Source of the DNA: Acidobacteria bacterium Mor1
GTDB taxonomy: Bacteria; Acidobacteriota; Polarisedimenticolia; Polarisedimenticolales; Polarisedimenticolaceae
Assembly: GCA_001664505.1 (NCBI GenBank)
Contig: CP011806.1
Location: 4,428,926 to 4,492,925, forward strand
DNA length: 64,000 bases
Reading direction: 5' to 3'
Part shown: in pieces, positions 40,831 through 48,805 of the stretch
How the letters are laid out: each line of letters opens with the position of its first letter
Numbering within the stretch: position 1 is the first letter of the stretch
Position numbers and translations under genes: made by a program
Notes under the pieces: model-generated
The model's database searches: none
Told to the model about the DNA's origin: nothing
The model's input: the letters and a program-made list of their open reading frames with translations, nothing else

Positions 40831-42258
40831 TCAGCTTCCGGCGGTCAGTTCGGCGCCGCCTCCCAGGGCCTTGTAGAGCGCGACCCACGCGGTGCCGACG
40901 CCGGTTTCGCTCGCCGCCAGCCGGTCTTCGATCTCGGTCAATGAACGTTCCGCCTCGAGGACATCGAGGTAGTTGATCAATCCGTTGTCGTAAAGCGTCC
41001 GCGCCTGGCGCAGCGCCTCGCGGGATGCCTCGGTGGCTTCGTTCAGCCGCATCCGCTCTTGCTGCAGTTCGCCGAAGCGAACGATCGAGGTCTCGACCTC
41101 CTCGAGCGCCAGCAGTACCGATTGCTCGTAGCGGATGAGGGTCGCTTCGTGGCGCGCCTTGACCGCCTCGATGTTGGCCCGAAGCCGCCCGCCCTGGAAC
41201 CAGGGGAAGCGCACCAGTCCGCCGAGGGACCAGACCCGGCTGGCCGACCGGGTCAGCGATCCGGTGGAGACGCTCTGGTACCCGCCGCCGCCGGTCAGTG
41301 AAAACCTGGGGAACAACTCGGCGGTGGCGACCCCGATCTCGGCAGTGGCCGCATGAAGTTCGGCTTCGGCGCGGCGCAGGTCCGGTCGCCGGGTCAACAG
41401 CTGAGAGGGGAGCCCCACCGGTACGTCTGCGGGGATCGACAGCACCGGCCGTTGCGCGTCCAGTTCGTCGAGCAACTCACCGGGCAGCCTGCCGGTCAGC
41501 ACGGCAAGGCGGAAACCGGCGGCGCGTTCCGCAACGCGCAAGCCGGGGAGCCTGGAGCGGCTGGACTCGAGCAACGCCCGGGCTCGGGACGCGTCGAGGC
41601 TGGCGGCCAGTCCGTGGCGCACCCGGGCCTCGACAAGTGTCAGCGAGTCCTGCTGAATCCGTACGTTGCGCCGGACCGCCTCACGACGCTGCTGAAGGCC
41701 GCGCAGTTCGACGTAGTTGCGCACGACCTCGGCAATCACGGCAACCTGGACATCCCGGCGCTGTTCGATCGACGCTGCGACGCGAGCCGAGGCGCTTTCG
41801 ATACCGCGGCGGCGTCCACCCCAGAGATCGATTTCCCAGGCGGCATCGAAGCCGGCCTCGTAGAGGGTGTTGGTCAGATCCAGCACTCCCGCCTGGCTCA
41901 GCTGGCCGTTGCCCGGAGCGTTGCCGCTGAGCCGCCCCCGTCCGCCCTGAACCGAGGTGCCGACGTCGGGCAACAGCCTTCCGGCCGCGGCGGAACGCAA
42001 CGCCCGCGCCTCGCGCACCCGGCTCGCGGCGATCTTGAGGTCGTGGTTGGCCCGGAGCGCGTCGGTGACCAGCCGGTCGAGCAGCGGATCGCCGAGGCCG
42101 GCGAACCAGTCGGGAGACGCCTCGCCCTGGATCTCGAGGGCGGCGGTCTTCTCCGAGGTGAAGCTCTCGGGTGTGGTCACCACCGGCTTCTTGAAGTCGG
42201 GCCCGACGGTGCAGCCGGTGATCAGGATCAACGAGGGGATCAGTAGCCGCCGGGTCAT
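40831..42258 (-). CDS. RND efflux outer membrane channel lipoprotein (NodT/OprM-like)
   Basis: The 475-residue protein begins with a lipoprotein signal (LILITGCTVGPDFKKP), and the TVGPDFKKP start is the classic N-terminus of NodT/OprM-type factors. Two copies of the alpha-helical hairpin domain (ANHDLKIAASRVREARALR; PDLRRAEAELHAATAEIGVA with LFPRFSLTGGGGYQS) form the tunnel. It completes a tripartite pump with the adaptor (45377-46525) and permease (42255-45380) by carrying substrate across the outer membrane, which implies a Gram-negative envelope. The permease stop codon overlaps its ATG by 4 bases, so translation is coupled. Confidence 0.93.
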   Translation of the reverse strand: MTRRLLIPSLILITGCTVGPDFKKPVVTTPESFTSEKTAALEIQGEASPDWFAGLGDPLLDRLVTDALRANHDLKIAASRVREARALRSAAAGRLLPDVGTSVQGGRGRLSGNAPGNGQLSQAGVLDLTNTLYEAGFDAAWEIDLWGGRRRGIESASARVAASIEQRRDVQVAVIAEVVRNYVELRGLQQRREAVRRNVRIQQDSLTLVEARVRHGLAASLDASRARALLESSRSRLPGLRVAERAAGFRLAVLTGRLPGELLDELDAQRPVLSIPADVPVGLPSQLLTRRPDLRRAEAELHAATAEIGVATAELFPRFSLTGGGGYQSVSTGSLTRSASRVWSLGGLVRFPWFQGGRLRANIEAVKARHEATLIRYEQSVLLALEEVETSIVRFGELQQERMRLNEATEASREALRQARTLYDNGLINYLDVLEAERSLTEIEDRLAASETGVGTAWVALYKALGGGAELTAGS

Positions 42259-45200
42259 GACAGGGCCTCCTGAAGGGAAGGGGTCGGGGAAGGAGCGGGA
42301 GCGGCGGCCCGTTTGCCGCCGAAGAACAGCATGTAGGCCGCGGGCACCATCAAGAGCGCCATGATCATGGCGCCGAACACGCCGCCGACCATCACGATGG
42401 CGAGGCCCGGCCAGAAGTCGCCGCCGACGAAGATCAACAGCGGAAGGAAGCCACCGACGGTGGTGAGCGTCGTCGAGACGATGTGCCGGGAGACGCCGAG
42501 CACCTCCTCGACCACCGCGTCCAGCTCCGCCCGTTTGCCGGCGGGGTTGGCCCGGATCGCCGCCAGCACCACGATGCTGTCGTTGAAGGCGACGCCGATC
42601 AGGCCGAGGATGCCGAGGAAGGTGTTGAAGCTGATCGGAAAGTCGATGGTCCAGGTGGCCAGCAGGCCAAGGCCCGCCGATAGGATCGCCACGACGCCCA
42701 GGAGGCCGGCGAGGCGCAGGCTGCGGAAGGTCAGGATCAGGATGCTGACCATCAACGTCGCCAGCACAGGCACGTAGATCAGCAGGTTGCCGGTGGCGCT
42801 GGAGTCCGCCTCGGCAAAACCGCCGAGTTCGAGGCTGTAGCCGTCGGGGAGAACGAAGCCCTCGGCCTCGAGGTCTTCGAGGACCTGCCGGGTCACGTCG
42901 ATCGGAAGCGACCCGGCGGCGGTGAAGGCCTTGATGGTGTTGGTGCGGCGGCCGTTGTAGCGGCTGATCCCGCCGAGCTCGGGGCGGAGCTCCAGCGTGC
43001 CGATGCTGGGTAGGGGCACCCAGTCCCCACCCCGCACCAGATTCGTCGACGCGATGCGCGCCAGTTCGGCCCGGGTGCCGTCGTCGTAGCGCACGCGGAC
43101 GGGCACCTCCTCGAGCTGTTCGAGGATCGAGCCGCCGACTCCGCCCTCCAGGTTGACCTGAAGTTGGCCGGCGACCTGCTGCAGGTCGAGGCCCGCCAGG
43201 CGCAGCGCGTCCTCGTCGGCATCGAGCCAGAGCTTCGGTTCGTCCCGGGCGATGGTCGCCTGGGTGTGCAGCACGTCAGGGTGCTGTTGCAGGCGTAGAC
43301 GGTAGGTCTCCCCCAGTTCCCGCAGCCGGTCCAGGTCGGGGCCGAACAACCGGTACTCGATGTCTGCCTCGACCGGAGGGCCCTGGCCGAAGGAACGGGT
43401 CACGGTCTGAACCGCGGGGAAACGCCGGTCGAGGATGCGCTGAAGTTCGGGGACCAGCGCGGCGGTGCGCTCGGCGCTGTCGGTCACCAGGATCGCCTGG
43501 GCGTAGCCGGCGACGTTGTCCTGGTTCATCAACTGGTTGTAGTAGACCGAGGGGAACGAGCCACCGACCAGCCAGAAGACCCGCTCGACCCCGGCCTGTT
43601 CGCGCAGCACCTCTTCGATGCGCCGCGTCTCCTCGAGGGTGTGCTCGATGGATGACTCCGACGGCATCCAGACCTTGAGTTCGAACATGTTGCGGTCGAC
43701 CGGGGGGAAGAACTCGTTGCCCAGGCTGCCTGCGATGATGAAGCCCGCCAGGGGCAGCAGCATCGCCAGCAGGATGGCGGCTCCCGGTGCCTGCAGGGCG
43801 CTTCTCAGCCCCTTGCGGTAGGCGGCGGTCAGCCGCGGCGTGCGCAGGCCGCGGCGCAAGAACCCGCCCCGCTCCGTCGGCGTCGTGTCTCCGGTCAATC
43901 CGGCCAGCGCCGCGATGATGGTCATCGCGACGAGGAACGAGAAGGCGAGGGCCAGGATCACGCTGCGCCCGATGTCGCCGACGAAGTCGCCGACCGATCC
44001 GGGCAACAACACGATCGGCGCGAAGGCCAGGATCGTGGTGACCGTCGAGGCACCGAGAGGCAGGAACAAGTGCCCCACCGCTTCGCGCACGGCGTCGAGG
44101 CGCGAGCGGCCCGCCCGCAACAGTTTGGAAGTGTCGTCGACGGCGACGATGGCGTTGTCGATCAGGAGTCCCAGCGCGACGATGATCCCGTAGATCGAGA
44201 TCTGGTGGATCGCGCCCCCCATCACCTGCATGGCGAACAGGGTCAACGAGACCGTCAGCGGCAGGGCCAGGCCGACGGTCAGCGCGGCGCGCCAGCCCAT
44301 CATCAGGAAGACGATGACCACCACCACCGCGGCGCCGGCGACCAGGTTGGACGCAAGCTCCAGCAGCCGTGCGCTGGTGTAGTCCTGCTGGTCGAAAACG
44401 ATATCGACCCGCACGCCGTCGCCGAGTTCCGCCTCGAAGCGATCGACCCGGGCCATCGCCTCGGCGTGCCAGCGGTCGATGCGCAGGCCGCTGTCCATCC
44501 GCGCGGCGACGAACACCGCACGAGCGCCGTCGACCAGGCCGATCTCTCGATGGGGTTGCTGCCAGCCGCGGGTGACCTCGGCGATGTCGCCGACCCGGAC
44601 GAGGCCTCCGTCGCTTCCGCTTCGGAGCGGCACCTCGGCGACTCGCCGGATCGAGTCCAGCTCACCTTCGATCTCGAGCTGCAGATCGGCACTGCGGCCG
44701 CGCAGGGTCCCCGCCGGCAGCTTGGCGTCGGCGGCGGCAATCGCCCGGGAGACGGCGAAGGCATCGAGGCCCAGGGCGGCCAGTTCGTCGGCGTCGACGG
44801 TGACGGCGATCTCCTCGTCGGGCGCGCCGTAGAGCCGCACGAGCTCGGTGCCGTCGACGTTGCGCAGCCGGTCGGCAAGTTCTTCGGCCAGCCGGCGCTG
44901 CAGTCCGACTTCGGCGTCCCCCGGCCCATCCCAGGTCAGGCCGACGATCAGGGTGAAGGCGGCAGGGTCGCGGCGGTCGTCGACCTCCGGTTCCCGGGCC
45001 TCGGGCGGCAGCAGCGGGATCGCGTCGCGGATCTTGTCCCGCACCTTGGAGAAGGCCTGGTCGTTGTTCTCATGCCCGATCGAATCCTGGAACTCGACGT
45101 TGATCAGCGAGATGCCGGCCCGTGAGAACGATTGCAGCCGTTTGACCTCGGCCAGCTCTTCCAGCTTGTTCTCGATCTTCTCGGTGACCAGGGTCTCGAC

Positions 45201-45380
45201 CCGTTCCGCCGAGGCGCCGGGGACCTGGGTGATCACCAGCGGATTGCGGTTGGCGATACGTGGATCTTCCTGGCGGGGGAGCGACGTGAGCGCCGAGGCT
45301 CCGGCGACCAGGATCACCCCGATGGAGAGAAACAGCAGGTACTTGTTGCGCAGGAACAGCGCCGAAAGCCGGGCGCTCAT
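42255..45380 (-). CDS. RND efflux pump inner-membrane permease
   Basis: The ATG at 45380 gives 1041 residues, normal for RND permeases; the frame is open further upstream but the extra residues are Arg/Gly-rich and not family-like. The first TM and porter region is typical (NKYLLFLSIGVILVAGASAL, then LPRQEDPRI and PGASAERVETLVTEKIE). Proton relay residues appear in LGLLIDNAIVAVDD (Asp pair) of TM4. There are about 12 TM segments in two halves. The TLPRQEDP-type N-terminus suits the HME/HAE-mixed branch that exports organic compounds; substrates cannot be deduced. It couples at both ends by 4-base overlaps with the adaptor and outer-membrane genes. Confidence 0.93.
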   Translation of the reverse strand: MSARLSALFLRNKYLLFLSIGVILVAGASALTSLPRQEDPRIANRNPLVITQVPGASAERVETLVTEKIENKLEELAEVKRLQSFSRAGISLINVEFQDSIGHENNDQAFSKVRDKIRDAIPLLPPEAREPEVDDRRDPAAFTLIVGLTWDGPGDAEVGLQRRLAEELADRLRNVDGTELVRLYGAPDEEIAVTVDADELAALGLDAFAVSRAIAAADAKLPAGTLRGRSADLQLEIEGELDSIRRVAEVPLRSGSDGGLVRVGDIAEVTRGWQQPHREIGLVDGARAVFVAARMDSGLRIDRWHAEAMARVDRFEAELGDGVRVDIVFDQQDYTSARLLELASNLVAGAAVVVVIVFLMMGWRAALTVGLALPLTVSLTLFAMQVMGGAIHQISIYGIIVALGLLIDNAIVAVDDTSKLLRAGRSRLDAVREAVGHLFLPLGASTVTTILAFAPIVLLPGSVGDFVGDIGRSVILALAFSFLVAMTIIAALAGLTGDTTPTERGGFLRRGLRTPRLTAAYRKGLRSALQAPGAAILLAMLLPLAGFIIAGSLGNEFFPPVDRNMFELKVWMPSESSIEHTLEETRRIEEVLREQAGVERVFWLVGGSFPSVYYNQLMNQDNVAGYAQAILVTDSAERTAALVPELQRILDRRFPAVQTVTRSFGQGPPVEADIEYRLFGPDLDRLRELGETYRLRLQQHPDVLHTQATIARDEPKLWLDADEDALRLAGLDLQQVAGQLQVNLEGGVGGSILEQLEEVPVRVRYDDGTRAELARIASTNLVRGGDWVPLPSIGTLELRPELGGISRYNGRRTNTIKAFTAAGSLPIDVTRQVLEDLEAEGFVLPDGYSLELGGFAEADSSATGNLLIYVPVLATLMVSILILTFRSLRLAGLLGVVAILSAGLGLLATWTIDFPISFNTFLGILGLIGVAFNDSIVVLAAIRANPAGKRAELDAVVEEVLGVSRHIVSTTLTTVGGFLPLLIFVGGDFWPGLAIVMVGGVFGAMIMALLMVPAAYMLFFGGKRAAAPAPSPTPSLQEALS

Positions 45381-46525
45381 GACGCCGCCTCGACGCGCAC
45401 CGGCAGGCCCGGCGCCAAGCGCTGCAACCCTTCGCCCACGACCAGGTCGCCTGTCTCGAGGGTGCCGCGCACGTAGACCCGGTCCTGTTCCTGATGCAGC
45501 AGCACCAGTTCCCGACGTGCCAGCTGATGGGTTGCGCCGTTGTCGTCCGCGACCGGCACGGCGACGAAACAACTCCACAGTCCGCGGGAACTCTCGGTGA
45601 GTGCCGAGAGCGGAAGCCAGAAGCCGCGCTGGGCTTCCATCCTTGTCCGCTCCAACGCCGCCAGGTCTCCGCGCCGCACCTGCTCGAGGGGAACGTCCAG
45701 GCTGAAGCGTACCTCGACGCTGCGAGTGCCTGCGTCTCGCTGGGGCAGCACCGAAACGACGACTCCTTCGACGGTTCGGCCGTCGATGTCGAGTGGGTGG
45801 GGTTGGCCGGGGGCCAGACCGTCGACGGCCGCCGGCGCGATGCCGATCCTCGCTTCGGGGTTGCGGCGGTCGAGCAGGGTCACGATCGGTTGTCCGCCGG
45901 GGACCACCTGTCCCTCGTCGACGAAACGCTCGGAGACGATGGCGTCGAAGGGGGCACGTAGCACCGCCTTGTCCAGATCGACGTCCAGGGCGGCGAGAGC
46001 CGCTTCTGCGCGACCTTCGGCGGCGCGCCGTGCCTGGTATTCGCGTTCCGCCTCGTCGAGGCGTTGTGCCGAGACGGCGTTCTCGGCCCGGGCGGCCCGC
46101 ACTCTCTCCCGGGTCGAGTCGGCCAGGGCGGTGCCGGCCCGGGCCTCCTCGAGGATCGCCTGCAACTCCCGGCGCCGGGCGTCGAGCCGCCGGGTGTCGA
46201 GCCGCGCGAGGATCTGGTTGCGGGTCACCCGCTCTCCCTCGTCGACACGGACCTCCAGGACCATCCCGCCCAGTTCGAAGCCGACGGCGGATTCCCGGGC
46301 GGCCTCGACCCGGCCCACGAAGCGGCGGGTGACCGGGTAGGCGTCCTCGGCCTCGGCAGTCAGGGTCCGGACCGTGAGCGGTGGGACCGGCCGGGTGTCT
46401 TCGTTGCCCGAGAGTCGGGTCAGGGCGGCGGCGCCGCCCAGCAGGATCAGGGTCAGGGTCAAGGTGGCGGCATAGATCCGGCGCCGGCCCCGAGGGGTGA
46501 GCGGCGCGTCCGCTGGGTGTTGCAT
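45377..46525 (-). CDS. RND efflux periplasmic adaptor (membrane fusion protein)
   Basis: The ATG at 46525 (GGAG 9 bases upstream) gives 382 residues; the frame is open to 46603 but that segment lies over the operator. It has an N-terminal membrane anchor (YAATLTLTLILLGGAAAL), a barrel-sandwich hybrid start RFVGRVEAARESAVGFELGG, VRVDEGERVTRNQILARLD, a coiled-coil hairpin (ELQAILEEARAGTALA... EAEREYQARRAAEGR) and the returning LRAPFDAIVSERFVDEGQVV. This order is diagnostic of HlyD/AcrA-type adaptors. It is the first gene of the pump operon and is divergent from its TetR regulator. Confidence 0.93.
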   Translation of the reverse strand: MQHPADAPLTPRGRRRIYAATLTLTLILLGGAAALTRLSGNEDTRPVPPLTVRTLTAEAEDAYPVTRRFVGRVEAARESAVGFELGGMVLEVRVDEGERVTRNQILARLDTRRLDARRRELQAILEEARAGTALADSTRERVRAARAENAVSAQRLDEAEREYQARRAAEGRAEAALAALDVDLDKAVLRAPFDAIVSERFVDEGQVVPGGQPIVTLLDRRNPEARIGIAPAAVDGLAPGQPHPLDIDGRTVEGVVVSVLPQRDAGTRSVEVRFSLDVPLEQVRRGDLAALERTRMEAQRGFWLPLSALTESSRGLWSCFVAVPVADDNGATHQLARRELVLLHQEQDRVYVRGTLETGDLVVGEGLQRLAPGLPVRVEAAS

Positions 46526-46544
46526 GGTCTCGACTCCGAGTGAT

Positions 46545-46600
46545 GTTAACGGTGATAAGTTAACGGTGCTAATATTGACATCGGAAGTGAGCGGTGTCAA
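46545..46600. promoter_or_regulatory. TetR operator/promoter region between regulator and pump
   Basis: GTTAACGGTG occurs twice as a direct repeat (46545-46554, 46559-46568) and TTGACA (46575-46580) forms an inverted repeat with TGTCAA (46595-46600). On the plus strand TTAACG and TAATAT (46569-46574) make a plausible -35/-10 pair, 18 bases apart, for the regulator gene. Confidence 0.55.
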
Positions 46601-46609
46601 CATCAGGGC

Positions 46610-47302
46610 GTGGGCTCGTCGAAGAAACCTGAAAAACCGCTAGAAAACGCCCAAAACCAGGGCGTGGACAAGGCGGGCGGCAAGGATCGCTACCACCATG
46701 GCGACCTGCGCAGAGCCCTGATCGACGCCGCCGTCGACCTGATCCGAACCGGCGGCGTGGGCCAGTGGACCCTCCGGGAGGCCGCCCGCAGGGCGGGCGT
46801 CTCGGTGGCCGCGCCCTATCGGCACTTCGAGTCGAAGCAGGATCTGCTGGCGGCGGTGGCCCTCGAGGGGTTTCAGCGCTTCGGGGCGGCTCTCGGCGAG
46901 GCGATCGCCCGTACCGAGGGGGATGCCTTCGACCAGCTGACCAACATCGGCCGCGGCTACATTCGATTCGCCACCGAGAACCCGTCGTTCATCGAGGTGA
47001 TGTTCGGCAGGGAGTTCTCGAGTCTCGACGACTATCCGGAGCTGGCGGCCGCGGCGGATTCCGCCCACGACCATTTGCTGCGGACCGTCGAGGGCTGTCT
47101 CGAATTACTCGGTACCGAACCCAGCGTCGACGCCGACGTGCTGGCGGTGATGGCCTGGTCCATGGTGCACGGCCTGTCGTCCCTGCTCTCATCGAACAAG
47201 CTGCGGGACCACCAGACACCGGAACAGGCGGCCCAACTGACCGAAGCGGTGCTGCAGCACTTCGAGCGGGGATTGCGCGCCCTGGGTGGCGGCTCAGGCT
47301 AA
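46610..47302 (+). CDS. TetR/AcrR-family transcriptional regulator
   Basis: GTG 46610 gives 230 residues. The N-terminus has a basic, flexible extension and then the TetR helix-turn-helix: RRALIDAAVDLIRTGGVGQWTLREAARRAGVSVAAPYRHFESKQDLLAAVA. The rest is the all-helical ligand-binding and dimer domain (WHG-like, with FATENPSFIEVMFG and the AWSMVHGLSSLL helix). Such proteins repress an adjacent efflux operon until a toxic compound binds. The direct and inverted repeats just upstream, between it and the pump, are its probable operator; it may also repress itself. Confidence 0.93.
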   Translation: MGSSKKPEKPLENAQNQGVDKAGGKDRYHHGDLRRALIDAAVDLIRTGGVGQWTLREAARRAGVSVAAPYRHFESKQDLLAAVALEGFQRFGAALGEAIARTEGDAFDQLTNIGRGYIRFATENPSFIEVMFGREFSSLDDYPELAAAADSAHDHLLRTVEGCLELLGTEPSVDADVLAVMAWSMVHGLSSLLSSNKLRDHQTPEQAAQLTEAVLQHFERGLRALGGGSG

Positions 47303-47323
47303 GAGCGGCCGGGCCGGTGCGGC

Positions 47324-47998
47324 CTACCTGGCCTGTTGCTTCCTGGCGGTGAGGGCTCTCGCCGCGGAGTGCCCTGCGATGCCGAAGGCGACGGCCACGT
47401 TGAACGACTCCTTCCCGCCGTACATCGGAATCGCCACCCGCCTCAGGTCACGAGACAGGAGTTCGGTGCCGACTCCCGCGACCTCGTTGCCCACGATCAG
47501 GCAGACCCGTTCAGGCCAGCGGAAGGCGTCGAGTTCGACGGCGCCGCCGCCCCGCTCCAGCACCACCGGGACGAAGCCCTCGGCAGCCAGGGCATCGCAC
47601 GCCGAGGCGGGCTCGGCTACGTAGCGCCAGCGCACCATTTCCTCGGCGCCCAGGGCGGTCTTGGCGATCTCGGGCCGGGGCGGGCAGCCGGTGATCCCGG
47701 TCAGGATCAGCTCCTCTACGCCGCAGGCATCGGCGCTGCGGAAGATCGAACCCACGTTCCACAGGCTGCGCACGTTGTCGACGATCACCCGCAGCGGCAG
47801 CCGGGACTGCGGCGCGCCGGCACCGCCGGCGATGCGTTGCTCCCGCTCACTCAGCTCCGCCTCGATCCGGGCCGGCCGGGCGGTCATGCGCTTGCCGCAG
47901 TACAGGCAGAAGACGTTGCGCCCGAGATCCCGCGAGGTCACATGGAACGACCGCCGGCAGGCGGCATCGCGGCAGCGGACGGAGACGAACTCGGCCAT
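47324..47998 (-). CDS. TrmH/SpoU-family RNA 2'-O-methyltransferase with zinc-binding N-terminus
   Basis: The 224-residue protein starts with a small Cys-rich domain (RCRDAACRRSF, FCLYCGK). The rest is a SpoU fold: RVIVDNVRSLWNVGSIFRSADACG (motif 1), LIVGNEVAGVGTE (motif 2) and PMYGGKESFNVAVAFGI (motif 3), which together form the trefoil knot that binds S-adenosylmethionine. These enzymes methylate the ribose of tRNA or rRNA; the target base cannot be inferred. The zinc-binding N-terminus probably binds RNA. It is convergent with the TetR gene, 21 bases away, and has no visible ribosome binding site. Confidence 0.9.
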   Translation of the reverse strand: MAEFVSVRCRDAACRRSFHVTSRDLGRNVFCLYCGKRMTARPARIEAELSEREQRIAGGAGAPQSRLPLRVIVDNVRSLWNVGSIFRSADACGVEELILTGITGCPPRPEIAKTALGAEEMVRWRYVAEPASACDALAAEGFVPVVLERGGGAVELDAFRWPERVCLIVGNEVAGVGTELLSRDLRRVAIPMYGGKESFNVAVAFGIAGHSAARALTARKQQAR

Positions 47999-48032
47999 GC
48001 CGCCATCGTAGCAGCGGCGCGGGGGGGCTGGG

Positions 48033-48620
48033 TCAGGCGCTGCGGCCGCTGGTGGAACTCATGGCCAGTTCGGCCAGATGCTTGCCGCTCATCGACAGGG
48101 TGAAGGACTGGTTGTCCCGGGCGGTCAGGTAGCCCGAGTCCTGCAGCAGGCCGACCGCCTGGACCGCCTTGTCCCCCTCGAAGGTCAGATCGTAGACGGT
48201 GACCTTGGCGTCGTCGTTGAACACGGTGCAGACCGACTCTGCCTCCCGCACCTGGGACAGCCCGACGAGGATCTGCACCTGGAGCGGCGTCAGTGCCGAC
48301 AGTTCGCGGTAGCCGCCGCCGTTACCGACCGGAGCGCTTCCGGCTTTCTCTCCGGCGGTCTGCATCACCGCGCCGCAGCGCATACAGCGCCGGGAGCCCT
48401 TGGAGACCGAGGCCTTGCACTTGGGACACTTCGAGGCGGGTTCCGGCTTGGCGGCAGCGGTCGCCGCCTGCTTGCGGTTCTTGCTCTCGGCTTCGAGGCG
48501 TGCCTGGGCCTTGGTCTTGATCTTGGGCCGGGCGGACGGCTGTTCCTTGGTGTCTTTCTTCTTGCCGCCGAGGGCCGAGGCCAGCCGGCTCAAGAGAGAC
48601 GAACCACCAGACTTGCTCAT
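48033..48620 (-). CDS. Zinc-ribbon protein with C-terminal wHTH-like domain
   Basis: The ATG at 48620 (GGGAGTGAGTTCG before it) gives 195 residues. The N-terminal 65 residues are low-complexity and basic (GGKKKDTKEQ, KIKTKAQARLEAESKNRKQAA). A central zinc-ribbon-like CPKCKASVSKGSRRCMRCG follows. The C-terminal ~100 residues (LTPLQVQILVGLSQVREAESV, GDKAVQAVGLLQDSGYLTAR) have a helix-helix-strand arrangement like a winged helix. It may bind nucleic acid or a protein partner. Not recognised; the frame is open to 48848, but the sequence before 48620 lacks a start signal. Function unknown. Confidence 0.65.
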   Translation of the reverse strand: MSKSGGSSLLSRLASALGGKKKDTKEQPSARPKIKTKAQARLEAESKNRKQAATAAAKPEPASKCPKCKASVSKGSRRCMRCGAVMQTAGEKAGSAPVGNGGGYRELSALTPLQVQILVGLSQVREAESVCTVFNDDAKVTVYDLTFEGDKAVQAVGLLQDSGYLTARDNQSFTLSMSGKHLAELAMSSTSGRSA

Positions 48621-48739
48621 CGAACTCACTCCCTGGGGGGTGGTGGTGGACACGTATCGTCTCCGGGCGTGCCCTTCTTTAAAAAGAATGAGTCTTTCGG
48701 GCATTGGCGGCCATTTCAATTCTGTACTCCCCACGAAAA

Positions 48740-48781
48740 AGGCCCCGTCTCCGGCCGCGGGGGGCGGCGGAGGCGGGGCCT
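48740..48781 (-). terminator. Rho-independent terminator of the second dihaem cytochrome gene
   Basis: AGGCCCCGTCTCC (48740-48752) pairs with GGAGGCGGGGCCT (48769-48781), 12 Watson-Crick pairs and one G-T, followed on the minus strand by TTTTTCG. It lies just past the stop of the gene at 48806. Confidence 0.85.
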
Positions 48782-48805
48782 CGTGGGATCGCGCCGTGGC
48801 GTCGG

